DNA of 49,024 nt from Halorhodospira abdelmalekii (GCF_016583625.1 NZ_NRRN01000022.1:1-49024), one strand, 5' to 3'. Positions 26,646-37,571 are shown, counted from the stretch's first letter. Made by a program: numbers and translations. Notes: generated by a model from the sequence alone, not told the origin.

Positions 26646-27742
26646 ACCGCCCCGCCGTCGATCCGCAGCCGCGCTGCCGCACCTCCCGCGCGAGCCGCAG
26701 CATCCACACCCTCAACTTCACCCTCACCCTCATCAGTCGCAGCGACCACAGTCCCGAGTTGCCACGCCGCCTCACCGCGCCCCTGCAGACAGGCCAGCGC
26801 TTGCTCAGCCGCAGCAGCCGGAACACAAACGACAAACCCAACCCCACAATTAAAGGTGCGCAACATCTCACCGCGCTCGATCTGCCCAGCGCGCGCCAGC
26901 CACTCAAAACCGGCCGGCCACGGCCACCCATTCAACTCCGCAGCACAGCCACTCGGCAAGATACGCGGCAGATTCTCCGGCAGACCGCCGCCGGTGATAT
27001 GAGCCAGCCCCTTGACCGGCACCTCAGCGATCAGATCGAGCACACTGCCGACGTAGATCCGCGTCGGTCGCAGCAACCACTCTAGCAGCGGCTCCCCCTC
27101 CACGTTCTGCTCGGTGAGCGCCTGCGGATGCCGCTCCAAGATCCTGCGAATCAAAGAAAAACCGTTCGCGTGCGGGCCGGAGGAGGGCAGGGCAAGCAGC
27201 ACATCGCCAGGGGTGATGGTCGTCCCCTCGATCAATGCATCGCGTTCGACGACGCCGACACAGAAACCGGCTAGATCGTAGTCGGCGCCGGCGTAGAGCC
27301 CCGGCATCTCCGCCGTCTCACCGCCGAGCAGCGCCGCCCCAGCCTCCCGGCAACCGGCCGCAATGCCCTCAACGATCGCCGCAGCCGTCTCAATATCGAG
27401 CTTGCCGGTGGCGTAGTAGTCGAGAAAAAAGAGCGGTTCCGCCCCTTGAACCACCACATCGTTCGCGCACATCGCCACCAGATCGGTGCCGATTGTATCG
27501 TGGCGCCCCGTCTCGATGGCCAACCGCAGCTTCGTGCCGACGCCATCGGTGCCGGCGACCAGTACCGGGCGCCGGTAGCCGCTCGGCAGCTCAATCAGGC
27601 CTCCGAAGCCACCGATACTCCCGAGCATCTCCGGGCGCCGCGTCCCCTCGACAGCCGGGCGGATGCGACGCACCAATTCGTTGCCGGCATCGATATCGAC
27701 CCCAGCGTTGCGGTAGGTTAGCGGCCCTTCTTCATTCACCAA
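26642..27742 (-). CDS. purM: Phosphoribosylformylglycinamidine cyclo-ligase (AIR synthetase)
   Basis: Makes aminoimidazole ribotide from FGAM with ATP. The 366 residues show [29 protein letters not shown], the ATP/metal region [29 protein letters not shown], and FNCGVGFVV. There is no ATG at the start: TTG at 27742 (AGGAG site 8 bases upstream) or GTG at 27739 are the candidates. The C-terminal 25 residues are Glu/Val/Ala-rich. The stop overlaps the purN start by 4 bp. Confidence 0.96.
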   Translation of the reverse strand: MVNEEGPLTYRNAGVDIDAGNELVRRIRPAVEGTRRPEMLGSIGGFGGLIELPSGYRRPVLVAGTDGVGTKLRLAIETGRHDTIGTDLVAMCANDVVVQGAEPLFFLDYYATGKLDIETAAAIVEGIAAGCREAGAALLGGETAEMPGLYAGADYDLAGFCVGVVERDALIEGTTITPGDVLLALPSSGPHANGFSLIRRILERHPQALTEQNVEGEPLLEWLLRPTRIYVGSVLDLIAEVPVKGLAHITGGGLPENLPRILPSGCAAELNGWPWPAGFEWLARAGQIERGEMLRTFNCGVGFVVCVPAAAAEQALACLQGRGEAAWQLGTVVAATDEGEGEVEGVDAAARAGGAAARLRIDGGAV

Positions 27743-27800
27743 TGATCCACTCCTGTTGTCTATATCTCATGCGCGCGTATGCTATAGCCCGCCCGTCTTC

Positions 27801-27837
27801 CCCCCCGTCGCAGTTTACCGAGGCTTCGATCAAAGCG
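27801..27837. repeat. Diverged inverted copy of the 23358-23431 repeat
   Basis: Its reverse complement begins TTTGATCGAAGCCTCGGTAA and ends in a G run, matching about four fifths of the unit at 23358-23390. It lies upstream of purM. Confidence 0.6.
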
Positions 27838-27885
27838 GCGCTACCCAGCTACCCCGGTACCCCGCTACCCGACGCTACCCGACGC

Positions 27886-29070
27886 CTACCCCCCACGCCA
27901 GCGATAACCGCGCATCTCGGCTCGCTCCTTGTGCTCCGTGTGCTCCCCGTACTCATCGGGCAGCTCCGAACGCTCATCAAGCCCCGGTTCCCGAGCGAGA
28001 TAGACAGAGCGCTCAAGGGCTCCAACCACCCGCTCCGGCGACTGCGCCAACCGCAACTCAACCGTCAGCTCCTCCCCGGCAGCCTGCCGGACCAGCACCC
28101 GTTCGACCCCCGCGACCCCCCGCAAATAGCTTATCAGCGTAGCGTAATCGGCGAGCCCTTCAACACCAGCAATCGTCAGCTGCAGCCGTTCCCCGGCGCC
28201 CTCACCAGGGACACCGGCAAAACGCTCTACAAAGTAGCTGCCGAGCTGCGCAAAGGCAGCGCCGACCACTGCCTCCAGCGAGCCCGGACCGGTTTGATAG
28301 GTGATCTGATCCTCGCCAATGATCGCCTGCCAGCGCCCGCGCCAGGCGCCCGCCGAGGTCTGGCGCAAGCCGGCACCGATCAGCGTCGTCTGCCCGTAGC
28401 GGATCGACGCCTCGCGCAGCCGATCGTCAAAGCCACCCCAAATATCGGAGAACCGCACCTGACCTCGATCCTCCAGATCGAGCAGCGGCAAAATCAGCGG
28501 TAAGCCGTACTCTCGCGACTGCTCACGCAGCACTGCCGCAGCCTCGGCGACCGCCTGCGGCTGCCCCTCAGCGTGACTGCCTAGCAAGAAACGCTCGCCA
28601 TCGACCTCGATTCCGGCCCAGAGTAGGAGCGGGCGCCGGCGATGATCCCAAACCGCCACCCCCTGCTCACCGAGGGCTCCGCGCACCGCCGCACCGTCGA
28701 AGCGCAGCTCGATTCGCAGCCCCGCATCACCGCTGACGTAGCGATAGCCTTCGATAAAGCGCTCCGCCTCGGCAAAGAGGGCGCGCCCAGGGTGATCCTC
28801 CGCAAGACCGGTGTACTCGCCGGTCCACAGCTCAAGCAGCCGTTCCAGAGCGTCGACCGCTGCGCCGCGCCGCGCCTCGGCACTGCGTCCGGCTACGTCG
28901 ACCTCAACGCTTAGCAGACGTTGCTCGATGGACTCGCTCGCCGCAGCACTGCCGACAGCCATCACCATCCCGCCGAGCAACGCCAACACCGGCAGCAGCC
29001 AGCGCAGCGCTCGGCCCCAACCGCACGGCCGTACGGGACGAGCCCGCCGAGTCTGCCTAATGCCAGTCAT
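27886..29070 (-). CDS. DUF2066 exported protein
   Basis: The 394-residue protein has a long basic lead, a signal segment (LRWLLPVLALLGGMVMAVGSA), and the DUF2066 body (LLSVEVDVAGRSAEARRGAA at the start; WDHRRRPLLLWAGIEVDG in the middle; GLADYATLISYLRGVAGVER near the end). DUF2066 genes are commonly found close to purM and hda in gammaproteobacteria, as here. Function is unknown; an envelope location is inferred. The last 35 residues are charged (DEYGEHTEHKERAEMRG) and variable. It overlaps the upstream DUF481 gene by 14 bp. Confidence 0.88.
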   Translation of the reverse strand: MTGIRQTRRARPVRPCGWGRALRWLLPVLALLGGMVMAVGSAAASESIEQRLLSVEVDVAGRSAEARRGAAVDALERLLELWTGEYTGLAEDHPGRALFAEAERFIEGYRYVSGDAGLRIELRFDGAAVRGALGEQGVAVWDHRRRPLLLWAGIEVDGERFLLGSHAEGQPQAVAEAAAVLREQSREYGLPLILPLLDLEDRGQVRFSDIWGGFDDRLREASIRYGQTTLIGAGLRQTSAGAWRGRWQAIIGEDQITYQTGPGSLEAVVGAAFAQLGSYFVERFAGVPGEGAGERLQLTIAGVEGLADYATLISYLRGVAGVERVLVRQAAGEELTVELRLAQSPERVVGALERSVYLAREPGLDERSELPDEYGEHTEHKERAEMRGYRWRGG

Positions 29071-29827
29071 AGGTCAACGTCAGGAGCGTCGTCGAATCGT
29101 AACGATGCTCGGCCGTAGTCTGATTGTCGTAGTCGTAGTTCAACTGCAGGCTCACACTCAGGCTCTCATAGAGCGGCAAACGCAGCCCGGTGCGCGTCGT
29201 TGCAAACCAATCGTCGCTGTCATCGGCCGTCATCACCAGCTCGTGGCGGTGGAAGAGGCGCAGCACTCCGTCTAGGATATACTGCCGATAGTCGAGCGCC
29301 CAGCGCACCGCCCCCTCATCGGAACTCGCGCGCGTAGCCAGCGCCTTTTCATAAATATAGCTCGGGCCGAACTCCGCCGATAGCCGCAGCCGCTCATCGT
29401 CAAAAAACTGATAACCAAGACCAGCACCGAGCGAGTAGCGCCCGTAAAGATCGGCTTCGCGATCCTGCCGCCACGAGACGTTCGTGTTCGCATACCACGG
29501 CCCGTGGAAGAACCAGTCGTACTTTGTCCCCGCCCGGGTGTTATTGACATCCTGCACGCCATCGCTCTTGCCGCGGTTGGCCTCAGCATCAAAGACGACC
29601 CGATGGACCGCCGAACGTGCCCGATAGTCGAACGTCACGCTGTAGCGCTCCGAATCGGTATTGCCGCGATGGATCGACGCTCCGGCGGTGGCCTCCGCCT
29701 CCGTGCGCCGCTCGCTCTCCCCGGCGAGGGCGCTCAGTGGCACTCCCGCACCGAAACAGACTGCTGCCGCCGCGACGAAGAGATGGATTGGCGAGGTTCG
29801 CACAGGTTCATTGTACGCAGACATCAC
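29057..29827 (-). CDS. DUF481 (YdiY-like) outer-membrane protein
   Basis: The 256-residue protein has a signal peptide (HLFVAAAAVCFGAGVPLSAL), then the DUF481 pattern AEATAGASIHRGNTDSERYS, KYDWFFHGPWYANTNVSWRQ, and repeated amphipathic strands ending LLTLTYDWH. DUF481 proteins are predicted outer-membrane barrels, sometimes called salt-stress-induced. Its 14-bp overlap with the DUF2066 gene implies cotranscription. It is divergent from hda. Confidence 0.9.
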   Translation of the reverse strand: MMSAYNEPVRTSPIHLFVAAAAVCFGAGVPLSALAGESERRTEAEATAGASIHRGNTDSERYSVTFDYRARSAVHRVVFDAEANRGKSDGVQDVNNTRAGTKYDWFFHGPWYANTNVSWRQDREADLYGRYSLGAGLGYQFFDDERLRLSAEFGPSYIYEKALATRASSDEGAVRWALDYRQYILDGVLRLFHRHELVMTADDSDDWFATTRTGLRLPLYESLSVSLQLNYDYDNQTTAEHRYDSTTLLTLTYDWH

Positions 29828-29990
29828 ACGACCTTCCGATTAGAGTTTAGTATTGAGGACGACAGCGCGCTACCATGGCCGACTCGTCGGTACGATTCAA
29901 GGGTCTTCGGAGGCGTTCAAAGACCGCGCTGATTGAAGGCTGTGCTGGGACTATTCGAGAGGCCCGTTTGGGAGTAGAGGAGCGGCAGCG

Positions 29991-30731
29991 TTGCAACTAC
30001 CGTTGGCAATCAAATGGAACGAGGCGGCCGACTTCCAGCGCTTTGTCGCGGGCGAGCACGCCGAAGCGGTGCGCTGGGTGCGCGACTGTGCCGAAGGGCG
30101 GGCGGCCCACCTCCCGGGCCTCTTTCTCCACGGCGGCCGTGGCAGTGGCAAGAGCCACCTGCTGCAGGCAGCGTGTCGGCGGGCCAGCGAACTCGGGCGC
30201 CCGGCCGCCTATCTGCCGCTTGCCCAACTGCTTGAATACGGCTACTACGTCCTGCGCGGCCACGAACAGGTCGGCCTCGTCGCCGTCGACGAACTCGACG
30301 TCCTCGAAGGGCGCGAGGATTGGCAGATCGCCCTCTTTCACCTCTTCAACCGTGCCAGCGATCGCCAGGTACCACTGCTCTTCGCCGCCCGCAAGCCGCC
30401 GAGTCAGCTGACACTCAAACTCGCCGACCTGCGCTCACGCCTCAGTTGGGGCGGGGTCGTCGCCCTGCAGCCGCCCACCGAGAGCACCTGCCTAGAGATC
30501 GTCCGTCAGCGCGCGATCAACCGTGGACTCGATTTGCCCGAGGCGACCCTCCGCTACCTGATCCGCCGCGTTCCGCGCGATCTGCCGCGGCTGCTGACCC
30601 TCTTCGACGAACTCGACCGCGCCTCCCTCGCCGCCGGACGGCGCCTGACCGTCCCCTTCGTCCGCCAGATCGTCGACCGTGACCCGCATCCCGACTCGCA
30701 CCCAGACGGCGAGCCACCACCGAGAGGATAG
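29991..30731 (+). CDS. hda: DnaA regulatory inactivator Hda
   Basis: An AAA+ protein that, with the DNA-bound sliding clamp, triggers hydrolysis of ATP on DnaA to prevent re-initiation. The 246 residues begin MQLPLAIKW, whose QLPL is the clamp-binding motif. Walker A (HGGRGSGKSH, about residue 48), Walker B (GLVAVDELDVL), and the arginine-finger region LADLRSRLSWGG are visible. The start is a TTG at 29991 with AGGAG 8 bases before it; no ATG is in frame upstream of the clamp motif. A short Pro/Asp/His tail (DPHPDSHPDGEPPPRG) is extra. Confidence 0.94.
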   Translation: MQLPLAIKWNEAADFQRFVAGEHAEAVRWVRDCAEGRAAHLPGLFLHGGRGSGKSHLLQAACRRASELGRPAAYLPLAQLLEYGYYVLRGHEQVGLVAVDELDVLEGREDWQIALFHLFNRASDRQVPLLFAARKPPSQLTLKLADLRSRLSWGGVVALQPPTESTCLEIVRQRAINRGLDLPEATLRYLIRRVPRDLPRLLTLFDELDRASLAAGRRLTVPFVRQIVDRDPHPDSHPDGEPPPRG

Positions 30732-30738
30732 CTCCGCC

Positions 30739-32118
30739 ATGCAGCTGAATTGGCACAGCGCAGCGGCAAAACTTCGCCAGCACCCCAGAATTGAGCGCCA
30801 GTGGCGGCGCTGGCAAGCCCCGGCCTACCAGCTCTTCTACTTCTTCCGCTACCTGGTGCGGCGCATCAGCAGCGACGATTGCTTCAAGAGTGCCGGTATG
30901 CTCGCCTACGTCACCCTGCTGGCGATCGTCCCGCTGCTGACCATCGGCTTCTCCGTGCTGACCGCCTTTCCCGTCTTTGCCGATGTCACCGATCGGCTGC
31001 GCGAGCTGATGATCGAACACCTCGTGCCGGCAGCCAGCGAGACCGTCGACGAACACCTCGAAAGCTTCATGGGGCGAGCCGCCGAACTGACCGCCGTCGG
31101 CATCGTCGGCCTGGCCGTCTCCTCGCTGCTGCTGCTTAACTCCGTCGAGCGTGTCCTCAACGGCCTCTGGGGGGTGCGCCGCCCCCGCCCGACCGTGCAG
31201 CGCTTCATGGTCTACTGGACCGTACTGACCGTCGGCCCCCTGCTCATCGGGGCGAGCATCGCTGCGACCTCCGGCATGGGCGCGATTAGCCTCGGCGCCA
31301 TCGAACCGCCCTCGGTCGTCGTCGCCCAGCTCGTCGCCATCGCCCCCTTCATCGTCCAGGCGGTGGTCTTTACCTTAATCTACGCCATCGTTCCGCACTG
31401 CCGCGTGCCCGTCAGCCACGCTGTACTCGGCGGGCTCTGCGCCTCGGCCCTCTTCGAGATCGCCAAGCACGGCTTCGCCGCCTTTGTCACCAGCGCCCCG
31501 ACCTACGAGATCATCTACGGCGCCTTGGCAGCACTGCCGATCTTCCTGCTCTGGCTCTACATCTCGTGGTGGGTCATCCTCATCGGCGCTGAGATCACCC
31601 ACGGCCTGAGCAACTACCGCCGCCAGCTTACCGCCAGCACCCTGAGCACCCAGCGCGGCGCACTGCTGCGCGTCACCCGGCTGCTCGGCCACCTCTACAG
31701 CGGCCAACGCAGCGGCAGTGGACTCACCTTCGCCGAACTGCTCGAACTCGAACCGCAACTCGAAGCCGTCGTCCTCGCCGAGACCCTCGAACAACTGCGC
31801 GAGAGCCACATCGTCGAGCGCAGCGATCAAGGCGAATGGCTGCTCGCGCGGGATGCCGCCTACCTCACCCTGGGCGAGATTCAGCGCCGCCACGCCTACC
31901 CGCTGCCGCGCCTGAGCGAGATCGCCGCGCCCGAGAGCGCCGCCGCCGACACCGATCCTGAGCAGCAGGGGCCAGAAGAGGGCAGCCCCCCGGAAGTCAT
32001 CACCTGGCAGGCCCGCCTCGCCGCGCGCCTCCGCCAGGCCGAACAAGACCTCGACCAGGCCCTGGCCGTTCCCCTCAGTGAACTCTTCGCCCCAACAGAG
32101 AGAGGAGGGCAGCGATGA
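30739..32118 (+). CDS. YihY/BrkB-family inner-membrane protein
   Basis: The 459-residue protein has six membrane helices in the first 290 residues with family motifs SAGMLAYVTLLAIVPLLTIG and LPIFLLWLYISWWVILIGAE. It is not a ribonuclease BN, despite an old annotation. The C-terminal 170 residues are cytosolic: a winged-helix-like part (LRVTRLLGHLYSGQRSGSGL, VVLAETLEQLRESHIVERSD) and an acidic tail. It starts 7 bp after hda, with GAGAGGA before the ATG, and overlaps the acylphosphatase gene by 4 bp. Confidence 0.92.
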   Translation: MQLNWHSAAAKLRQHPRIERQWRRWQAPAYQLFYFFRYLVRRISSDDCFKSAGMLAYVTLLAIVPLLTIGFSVLTAFPVFADVTDRLRELMIEHLVPAASETVDEHLESFMGRAAELTAVGIVGLAVSSLLLLNSVERVLNGLWGVRRPRPTVQRFMVYWTVLTVGPLLIGASIAATSGMGAISLGAIEPPSVVVAQLVAIAPFIVQAVVFTLIYAIVPHCRVPVSHAVLGGLCASALFEIAKHGFAAFVTSAPTYEIIYGALAALPIFLLWLYISWWVILIGAEITHGLSNYRRQLTASTLSTQRGALLRVTRLLGHLYSGQRSGSGLTFAELLELEPQLEAVVLAETLEQLRESHIVERSDQGEWLLARDAAYLTLGEIQRRHAYPLPRLSEIAAPESAAADTDPEQQGPEEGSPPEVITWQARLAARLRQAEQDLDQALAVPLSELFAPTERGGQR

Positions 32119-32399
32119 GCCACCAAGAAGAGCGTCGCCGCTGCTTCATCAGCGGCCGTGTCCAGGGGGTGTGTTTTCGTGCCCACACCCGCGACCAAGC
32201 GCGCCAGCTCGGGCTCGCCGGCTACGCCCGCAACCTCCCCGACGGCCGCGTCGAAGTCCTACTCTGCGGCCCCCCAGAGGCAGTCGCCACCATGCAGGCG
32301 TGGCTGCACCGTGGCCCCCCTGCCGCCCGCGTCGACGACGTCGAGTGCGCCGCGACCGACGCCTCACCGCCGACTGCCGGCGCCTTCACCATCGGCTGA
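32115..32399 (+). CDS. acyP: Acylphosphatase
   Basis: A small cytosolic enzyme that hydrolyses acyl phosphates. The 94 residues contain the phosphate loop with catalytic arginine (SGRVQGVCFRAHTRDQA) and the catalytic asparagine in GYARNLPDGRVEVLLCG. The ATG overlaps the YihY-like gene stop (ATGA), so translation is probably coupled. Its last 36 bases overlap the 3' end of the convergent YeeZ-like gene. Confidence 0.95.
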   Translation: MSHQEERRRCFISGRVQGVCFRAHTRDQARQLGLAGYARNLPDGRVEVLLCGPPEAVATMQAWLHRGPPAARVDDVECAATDASPPTAGAFTIG

Positions 32400-33272
32400 T
32401 AACAACGCTCGATAGCCCTCGCGGAAGGTCGGATAGCGCAACGCATAGCCAGCGCGCTTGAGCTTCGCGTTGCGCCCGCGCTTGCTGCCGACCCCCATCG
32501 CCCGCCGCCCGCTCTCCTCTTCCCCGGCAGGCGCCCGCGGCGGCTGCGGCAGCCCGAGCTGCGCGGCGATAAAGTCCATCACCGCGCACCCAGTTGTCGG
32601 CTCATCATCGACCCCAAGAAAGACGGCGAGCTGCCCGCACCCCGGATCGACAAACGATTCCATCTCCTCCAGCAGCCCCAGATGGGCCAACAGCCCGGCA
32701 GCGTCGTCGGCGTGAATCCGGTTACTAAACCCCGCATCGCGACACGCCTCCCCGGCGCGCACCTTACGAATAAAGAGATCCCGCCCAGGGCCGTAAATCC
32801 CGCCCAAACGGACCGTCACCGTCGGCCACGGCATCGCCTGCAGCAGCCCCTCGGCCTCCAGCAGACGCGCCCCCGAAAAGCGCTCCGGCACCGTCGGACT
32901 CGTCTCATCGATCCACTCATCGGCCTGCTGACCGTAGACCGCCGTACTCGAAGCAAAGAGCAGCCGCTGCGGCTGCTGCCCCTGGGTGAGCAGCGCATCA
33001 CGCAAATTCGCCAGCCCGGCGACAAAGGCTAGGCGATAGCTCTCATCGGTAAAGTCAGCCGGGGTGACAATGTAGTAGACCCGATCGAGCCGCTCCGGTA
33101 AGCGCTCCGCCCACTCATCGGGCGGGGCCAAGAGATCGGCTGCCACCGGCGCGATCGCCTCCGGCAGCGCACTCGGATTGCGGCGCAGCCCAAAGACCTC
33201 GTGTCCCGCGGCCGCCAACTCCAGCCCGACCGCCTGGCCCAGCCGGCCACAGCCGGCGATCAGCACCCGCAT
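32364..33272 (-). CDS. YeeZ-like NAD(P)-dependent epimerase/dehydratase family protein
   Basis: An extended short-chain dehydrogenase fold protein of about 302 residues. The dinucleotide motif is [19 protein letters not shown], the catalytic-type region is SSTAVYG (Ser/Tyr, but the usual YxxxK lysine is not obvious), then VTVRLGGIYGPGRDLF. The ATG at 33272 shares one base with the proS stop (TAATG), which decides the start. The C-terminal part (GSKRGRNAKLKRAGYALRYP) matches YeeZ-type proteins. Substrate unknown. It overlaps the end of the convergent acylphosphatase gene. Confidence 0.88.
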   Translation of the reverse strand: MRVLIAGCGRLGQAVGLELAAAGHEVFGLRRNPSALPEAIAPVAADLLAPPDEWAERLPERLDRVYYIVTPADFTDESYRLAFVAGLANLRDALLTQGQQPQRLLFASSTAVYGQQADEWIDETSPTVPERFSGARLLEAEGLLQAMPWPTVTVRLGGIYGPGRDLFIRKVRAGEACRDAGFSNRIHADDAAGLLAHLGLLEEMESFVDPGCGQLAVFLGVDDEPTTGCAVMDFIAAQLGLPQPPRAPAGEEESGRRAMGVGSKRGRNAKLKRAGYALRYPTFREGYRALLSADGEGAGSRR

Positions 33273-34978
33273 TACCGACTCTTCAGCCACGCCACCACCT
33301 CCTCACGCGCCAGCGTAATCGGCGCCTCATCGCAGCGCCCCTTATACTCCACCAACCCCTCCTGCAGCCCGCGCGGGCTGACCACCAGCCGGTGCGGAAT
33401 CCCGATCAACTCCATATCGGCAAACTTCACCCCAGGGCGCAAATCACGATCGTCGTAGAAGACATCGATCCCGCTCGCCATCAACTCGGCGTAGAGATCC
33501 TCTGCTGCCTCATGCACCTCCGGCTGCTCCGCCTTAATCGCCACCAACGCCACCTGGAAGGGCGCCAGCGGCCCAGGCCAGCAGATCCCCTGGGCATCGT
33601 GATTCTGCTCAATCGCCGCTGCGACCACGCGCGAGACGCCGATGCCGTAGCAGCCCATCGTCACCGTCCGCTCCTCACCGGCCTCATCGAGCACCTTCGC
33701 CGCCATCGCCTCACTGTAGGTCTCACCGAGCTGGAAGATATGGCCCACCTCAATGCCGCGCCGAATCACCAACGGCCCCGCACCATCCGGGCTCGGATCG
33801 CCGGCTACGACCTCGCGCAGATCGGCACACTCCGGCTCTGCGATATCACGGCCCCAATTGACCCCACGCAGATGGTAGCCCTCACGATTTGCCCCACAGA
33901 CAAAATCGCTCAAATGCGCCACCGCATAATCGGCAATCACGACCGCCCCGCGCTCGGCTAACCCCACCGGTCCGAGCGAACCGAAGGGACAGCCCAACAC
34001 CGCCTCGACTCGCTCGGCACTGGCAAAGGCCAACGGCACCGCAACTGCCGGGTGCTTCTCCGTCTTCACCTCATTGAGGCTGTGATCACCGCGCAGCAGC
34101 AGCGCCACCAACCCGCCATCGCGCCCCTCGACCACCAGCGTCTTGATATGCTGCGACGCCTCGACCCCCAAAAAGGCGCTCACCTCAGCGATCGTCCGCT
34201 GCTCTGGAGTCGCTACCTCCTCCATCGCCTCCTCCGGCGCTGCTCGCGGCGACTGAGGTGGCAACGACGGCGCCAACTCGACATTCGCCGCATAGCCACT
34301 CTCGGCACAGACCGCGACCGCATCCTCGCCCGAATCGGCCAGCACCATAAACTCATGCGAGAGACTGCCGCCGATCGCCCCGGTATCGGCCTCAACCGCC
34401 CGAAACGCCAGCCCCGTCCGCTCAAAGATCCGGCAGTACGTGGCGTGCATCAACTCATACTCTCGGGACAGGCACTCTCCATCCAGGTGAAACGAGTAGG
34501 CATCCTTCATCAGGAACTCACGCGCTCGCATCACCCCAAAACGCGGCCGAATCTCATCACGGAACTTGGTCTGGATCTGGTAGTAATTCACCGGCAACTG
34601 CTTATAGCTGCGGATCTCCCGGCGAAAGAGATCGGTCACCACCTCCTCGTGCGTCGGCCCAAAGCAAAAGGGCCGCGAATGCCGATCCTGCAACCGCAGC
34701 AACTCCGGGCCGTACTTCTCCCAGCGCCCCGACTCCTGCCACAATTCGGCCGGTTGCACCGCCGGCATCAACACCTCTAGCGCCCCGGCGCGATTCATCT
34801 CCTCGCGCACGATCTGCTCAACCCGCCGCAGCACCCGCAACCCGAGCGGCAACCACGTATAGAGGCCAGAGGCCAAGCGCCGAATCATCCCGGCCCGTAG
34901 CATCAACTGATGGCTGATCACCTCGGCATCGGCCGGTGTCTCGCGCAATGTTGACAGAGGAAAGCGTGTTGCTCGCAT
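33272..34978 (-). CDS. proS: Prolyl-tRNA synthetase (bacterial type)
   Basis: Class II synthetase charging tRNA(Pro). The 568 residues begin [20 protein letters not shown], with motif 1 ([20 protein letters not shown]), motif 2 ([20 protein letters not shown]), the inserted YbaK-like editing domain (about residues 225-385), motif 3 ([17 protein letters not shown]) and a C-terminal anticodon-binding domain. Length is normal. It is followed with a 1-bp overlap by the YeeZ-like gene. Confidence 0.97.
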   Translation of the reverse strand: MRATRFPLSTLRETPADAEVISHQLMLRAGMIRRLASGLYTWLPLGLRVLRRVEQIVREEMNRAGALEVLMPAVQPAELWQESGRWEKYGPELLRLQDRHSRPFCFGPTHEEVVTDLFRREIRSYKQLPVNYYQIQTKFRDEIRPRFGVMRAREFLMKDAYSFHLDGECLSREYELMHATYCRIFERTGLAFRAVEADTGAIGGSLSHEFMVLADSGEDAVAVCAESGYAANVELAPSLPPQSPRAAPEEAMEEVATPEQRTIAEVSAFLGVEASQHIKTLVVEGRDGGLVALLLRGDHSLNEVKTEKHPAVAVPLAFASAERVEAVLGCPFGSLGPVGLAERGAVVIADYAVAHLSDFVCGANREGYHLRGVNWGRDIAEPECADLREVVAGDPSPDGAGPLVIRRGIEVGHIFQLGETYSEAMAAKVLDEAGEERTVTMGCYGIGVSRVVAAAIEQNHDAQGICWPGPLAPFQVALVAIKAEQPEVHEAAEDLYAELMASGIDVFYDDRDLRPGVKFADMELIGIPHRLVVSPRGLQEGLVEYKGRCDEAPITLAREEVVAWLKSR

Positions 34979-35426
34979 GAGCAGCTCCGTTATCTAAATT
35001 TAATCAATGAGTTGTTGCTAAAATTTGCGAAAGTAAAGTCAGTCGCATGAGCTGGCCTGTGTGCTTACGGCGGTAGGGCGGTAGTTTGCGGAACACGGGG
35101 ACTCGGCTTCACCTTTGAGAAACTGAGAAACGGTTCGCCCGGCGTTAGGACCTCGTTCGAAGGGTGCAGGAGTCGGGATTGCACGGAGGGCCGAAGTTGC
35201 AATGGCTGCCTCCAGGGGCCTCCCTCGCCATGGATGGCGAGTGGGAGCTTCCATGGATGGACTTGCAGCGTCCCCTGGAGGCATGCCATGCAACGGCGGC
35301 CCGAGCTTAATCGAGGAAGCAGCATGCCACGCAACGGCGGTTAGCTAACCTGCAACGGCAGGTAGTCAGCGAGCAACGGCGGTCAACTAAAACGGCGGTC
35401 AACCAATTCAAAGCGAAGCGTTCAGA
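34979..35426. repeat. 448-bp intergenic region with hairpin and short repeats
   Basis: No gene is supported. At 35224-35241 a hairpin with 8-bp arms (CTCGCCAT/ATGGCGAG) is followed by CCATGGATGGA and GCGTCC, echoing the order of parts in the 82-bp element at 8248. From 35286 to 35400 the sequence AACGGCGGT or a close form recurs about five times. Confidence 0.6.
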
Positions 35427-36173
35427 TCAAGCCCCGCGCCGCCCACGGTGTCTCCGCAACCGCACCCCCGTCAACACCGGCCCCGAAACCAGATAAGCCA
35501 CAAAGCCCAAAAAAATAGCCGTCGGCGGATGCACCGCAACAAAAATCAAGCCTACCACCAACCCGACGATCGCAGTGAACCGCACCCGATACCGAAAATC
35601 CAACTCCTTAAAACTATCGTACCGGATATTGCTCACCATCATCACCGCCGTAGCAATGGTGATGATCGCCGCTGGTACTGCCGCCGAAAACCCCGTCAAC
35701 CCTAGCGTATCACCGAGCCACACCATACTGACAACGGTGCCCGCCGCCGCCGGACTCGGCAACCCCTGAAAATAACTCTTATCACTGACCCCACTCTGCG
35801 TATTGAAACGCGCCAATCGCAGCGCCGTACACGCCACATAGAGAAAGGCCGCAAGCCAGCCGCCGTTCCCCCATAAGGGCCCGACATCATTTTCACCGAG
35901 CGCCCACAAAAAGACGATCATCCCCGGCGCCAACCCAAAACTGACCATATCGGCCAGCGAGTCGTACTGCACCCCAAAGTCGCTCTCAGTCCGGGTCAGG
36001 CGGGCCACCCGGCCATCCAGTCCATCAAAGAGCATCGCGATAAGCACCGCGATCGCCGCCATGGCAAAGTTGCCCTCGATCGCCAGGATGATGCCCAAGA
36101 AGCCAAAGAAGAGACAGCCCGTCGTAAAGAGATTGGGCAACAGAAAGATACCGCGGCGGCGAGGTTTATTCAT
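35427..36173 (-). CDS. pssA: CDP-diacylglycerol-serine O-phosphatidyltransferase
   Basis: Makes phosphatidylserine, the precursor of phosphatidylethanolamine, in the inner membrane. The 248-residue protein begins MNKPRRRGIFLLPNLFTTGC and carries the CDP-alcohol transferase motif spread over DGLDGRVARL then GVQYDSLAD (DG..AR..G...D...D). About seven to eight helices are seen. This is the integral-membrane type II enzyme usually found downstream of ilvC. ATG at 36173 fits the family; the longer opening runs into repeats. The ilvC gene lies upstream on the same strand beyond a 76-bp tandem array. Confidence 0.94.
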   Translation of the reverse strand: MNKPRRRGIFLLPNLFTTGCLFFGFLGIILAIEGNFAMAAIAVLIAMLFDGLDGRVARLTRTESDFGVQYDSLADMVSFGLAPGMIVFLWALGENDVGPLWGNGGWLAAFLYVACTALRLARFNTQSGVSDKSYFQGLPSPAAAGTVVSMVWLGDTLGLTGFSAAVPAAIITIATAVMMVSNIRYDSFKELDFRYRVRFTAIVGLVVGLIFVAVHPPTAIFLGFVAYLVSGPVLTGVRLRRHRGRRGA

Positions 36174-36184
36174 AAATCTTTCGA

Positions 36185-36536
36185 CGACTCTCCTCGGCCT
36201 GCTTCCAAAGACCAACGGACGGAGGCCACCGTCCGCGCTGCGGCTCCGTCCCACAAGCAAAGCCCCAGTCAATTCGCTTCAGAAAAACCAACTGACTGAG
36301 GCCTCCGTCCGTTCAGTGGCTCCGCCCCACAAGCAGAGCCCCAGTCAGTTCGCTTCAGAAAAACCAACTGACTGAAGCCTCCGTCCGTTCAGTGGCTCTG
36401 CCCTACAAGCAGAGCCCCAGTCAGTTCGCTTCAGAAAAACCAACTGACTGAGGCCTCCGTCCGTTCAGTGGCTTCGCCCTACAAGCAGAGCCCCAGTCAG
36501 TTCGCCTTAGAAAAACCAACTGACCGAGGCCTCTAC
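36185..36536. repeat. 76-bp tandem array, about 4 copies, between ilvC and pssA
   Basis: The phrase AGCCCCAGTC recurs at 36261, 36337, 36413 and 36489, exactly 76 bp apart, with few differences between units. Each unit contains an inverted repeat (CAGTCAGTT and AACTGACTG) around CGCTTCAGAAAAACC. On the transcribed strand it forms a series of hairpins in the ilvC-pssA spacer. Confidence 0.95.
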
Positions 36537-36545
36537 TTCACTCGA

Positions 36546-37571
<1,026 letters not shown>

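Noticed and set aside
27235-28503. 422-residue plus-strand open frame
   Set aside because: It lies antisense to purM and the DUF2066 gene, is Arg/Pro/Ser-rich and has no domain; typical opposite-strand artefact.
36185-36536. Possible CRISPR array
   Set aside because: Units are nearly identical over the full 76 bp, with no variable spacers and no cas genes.
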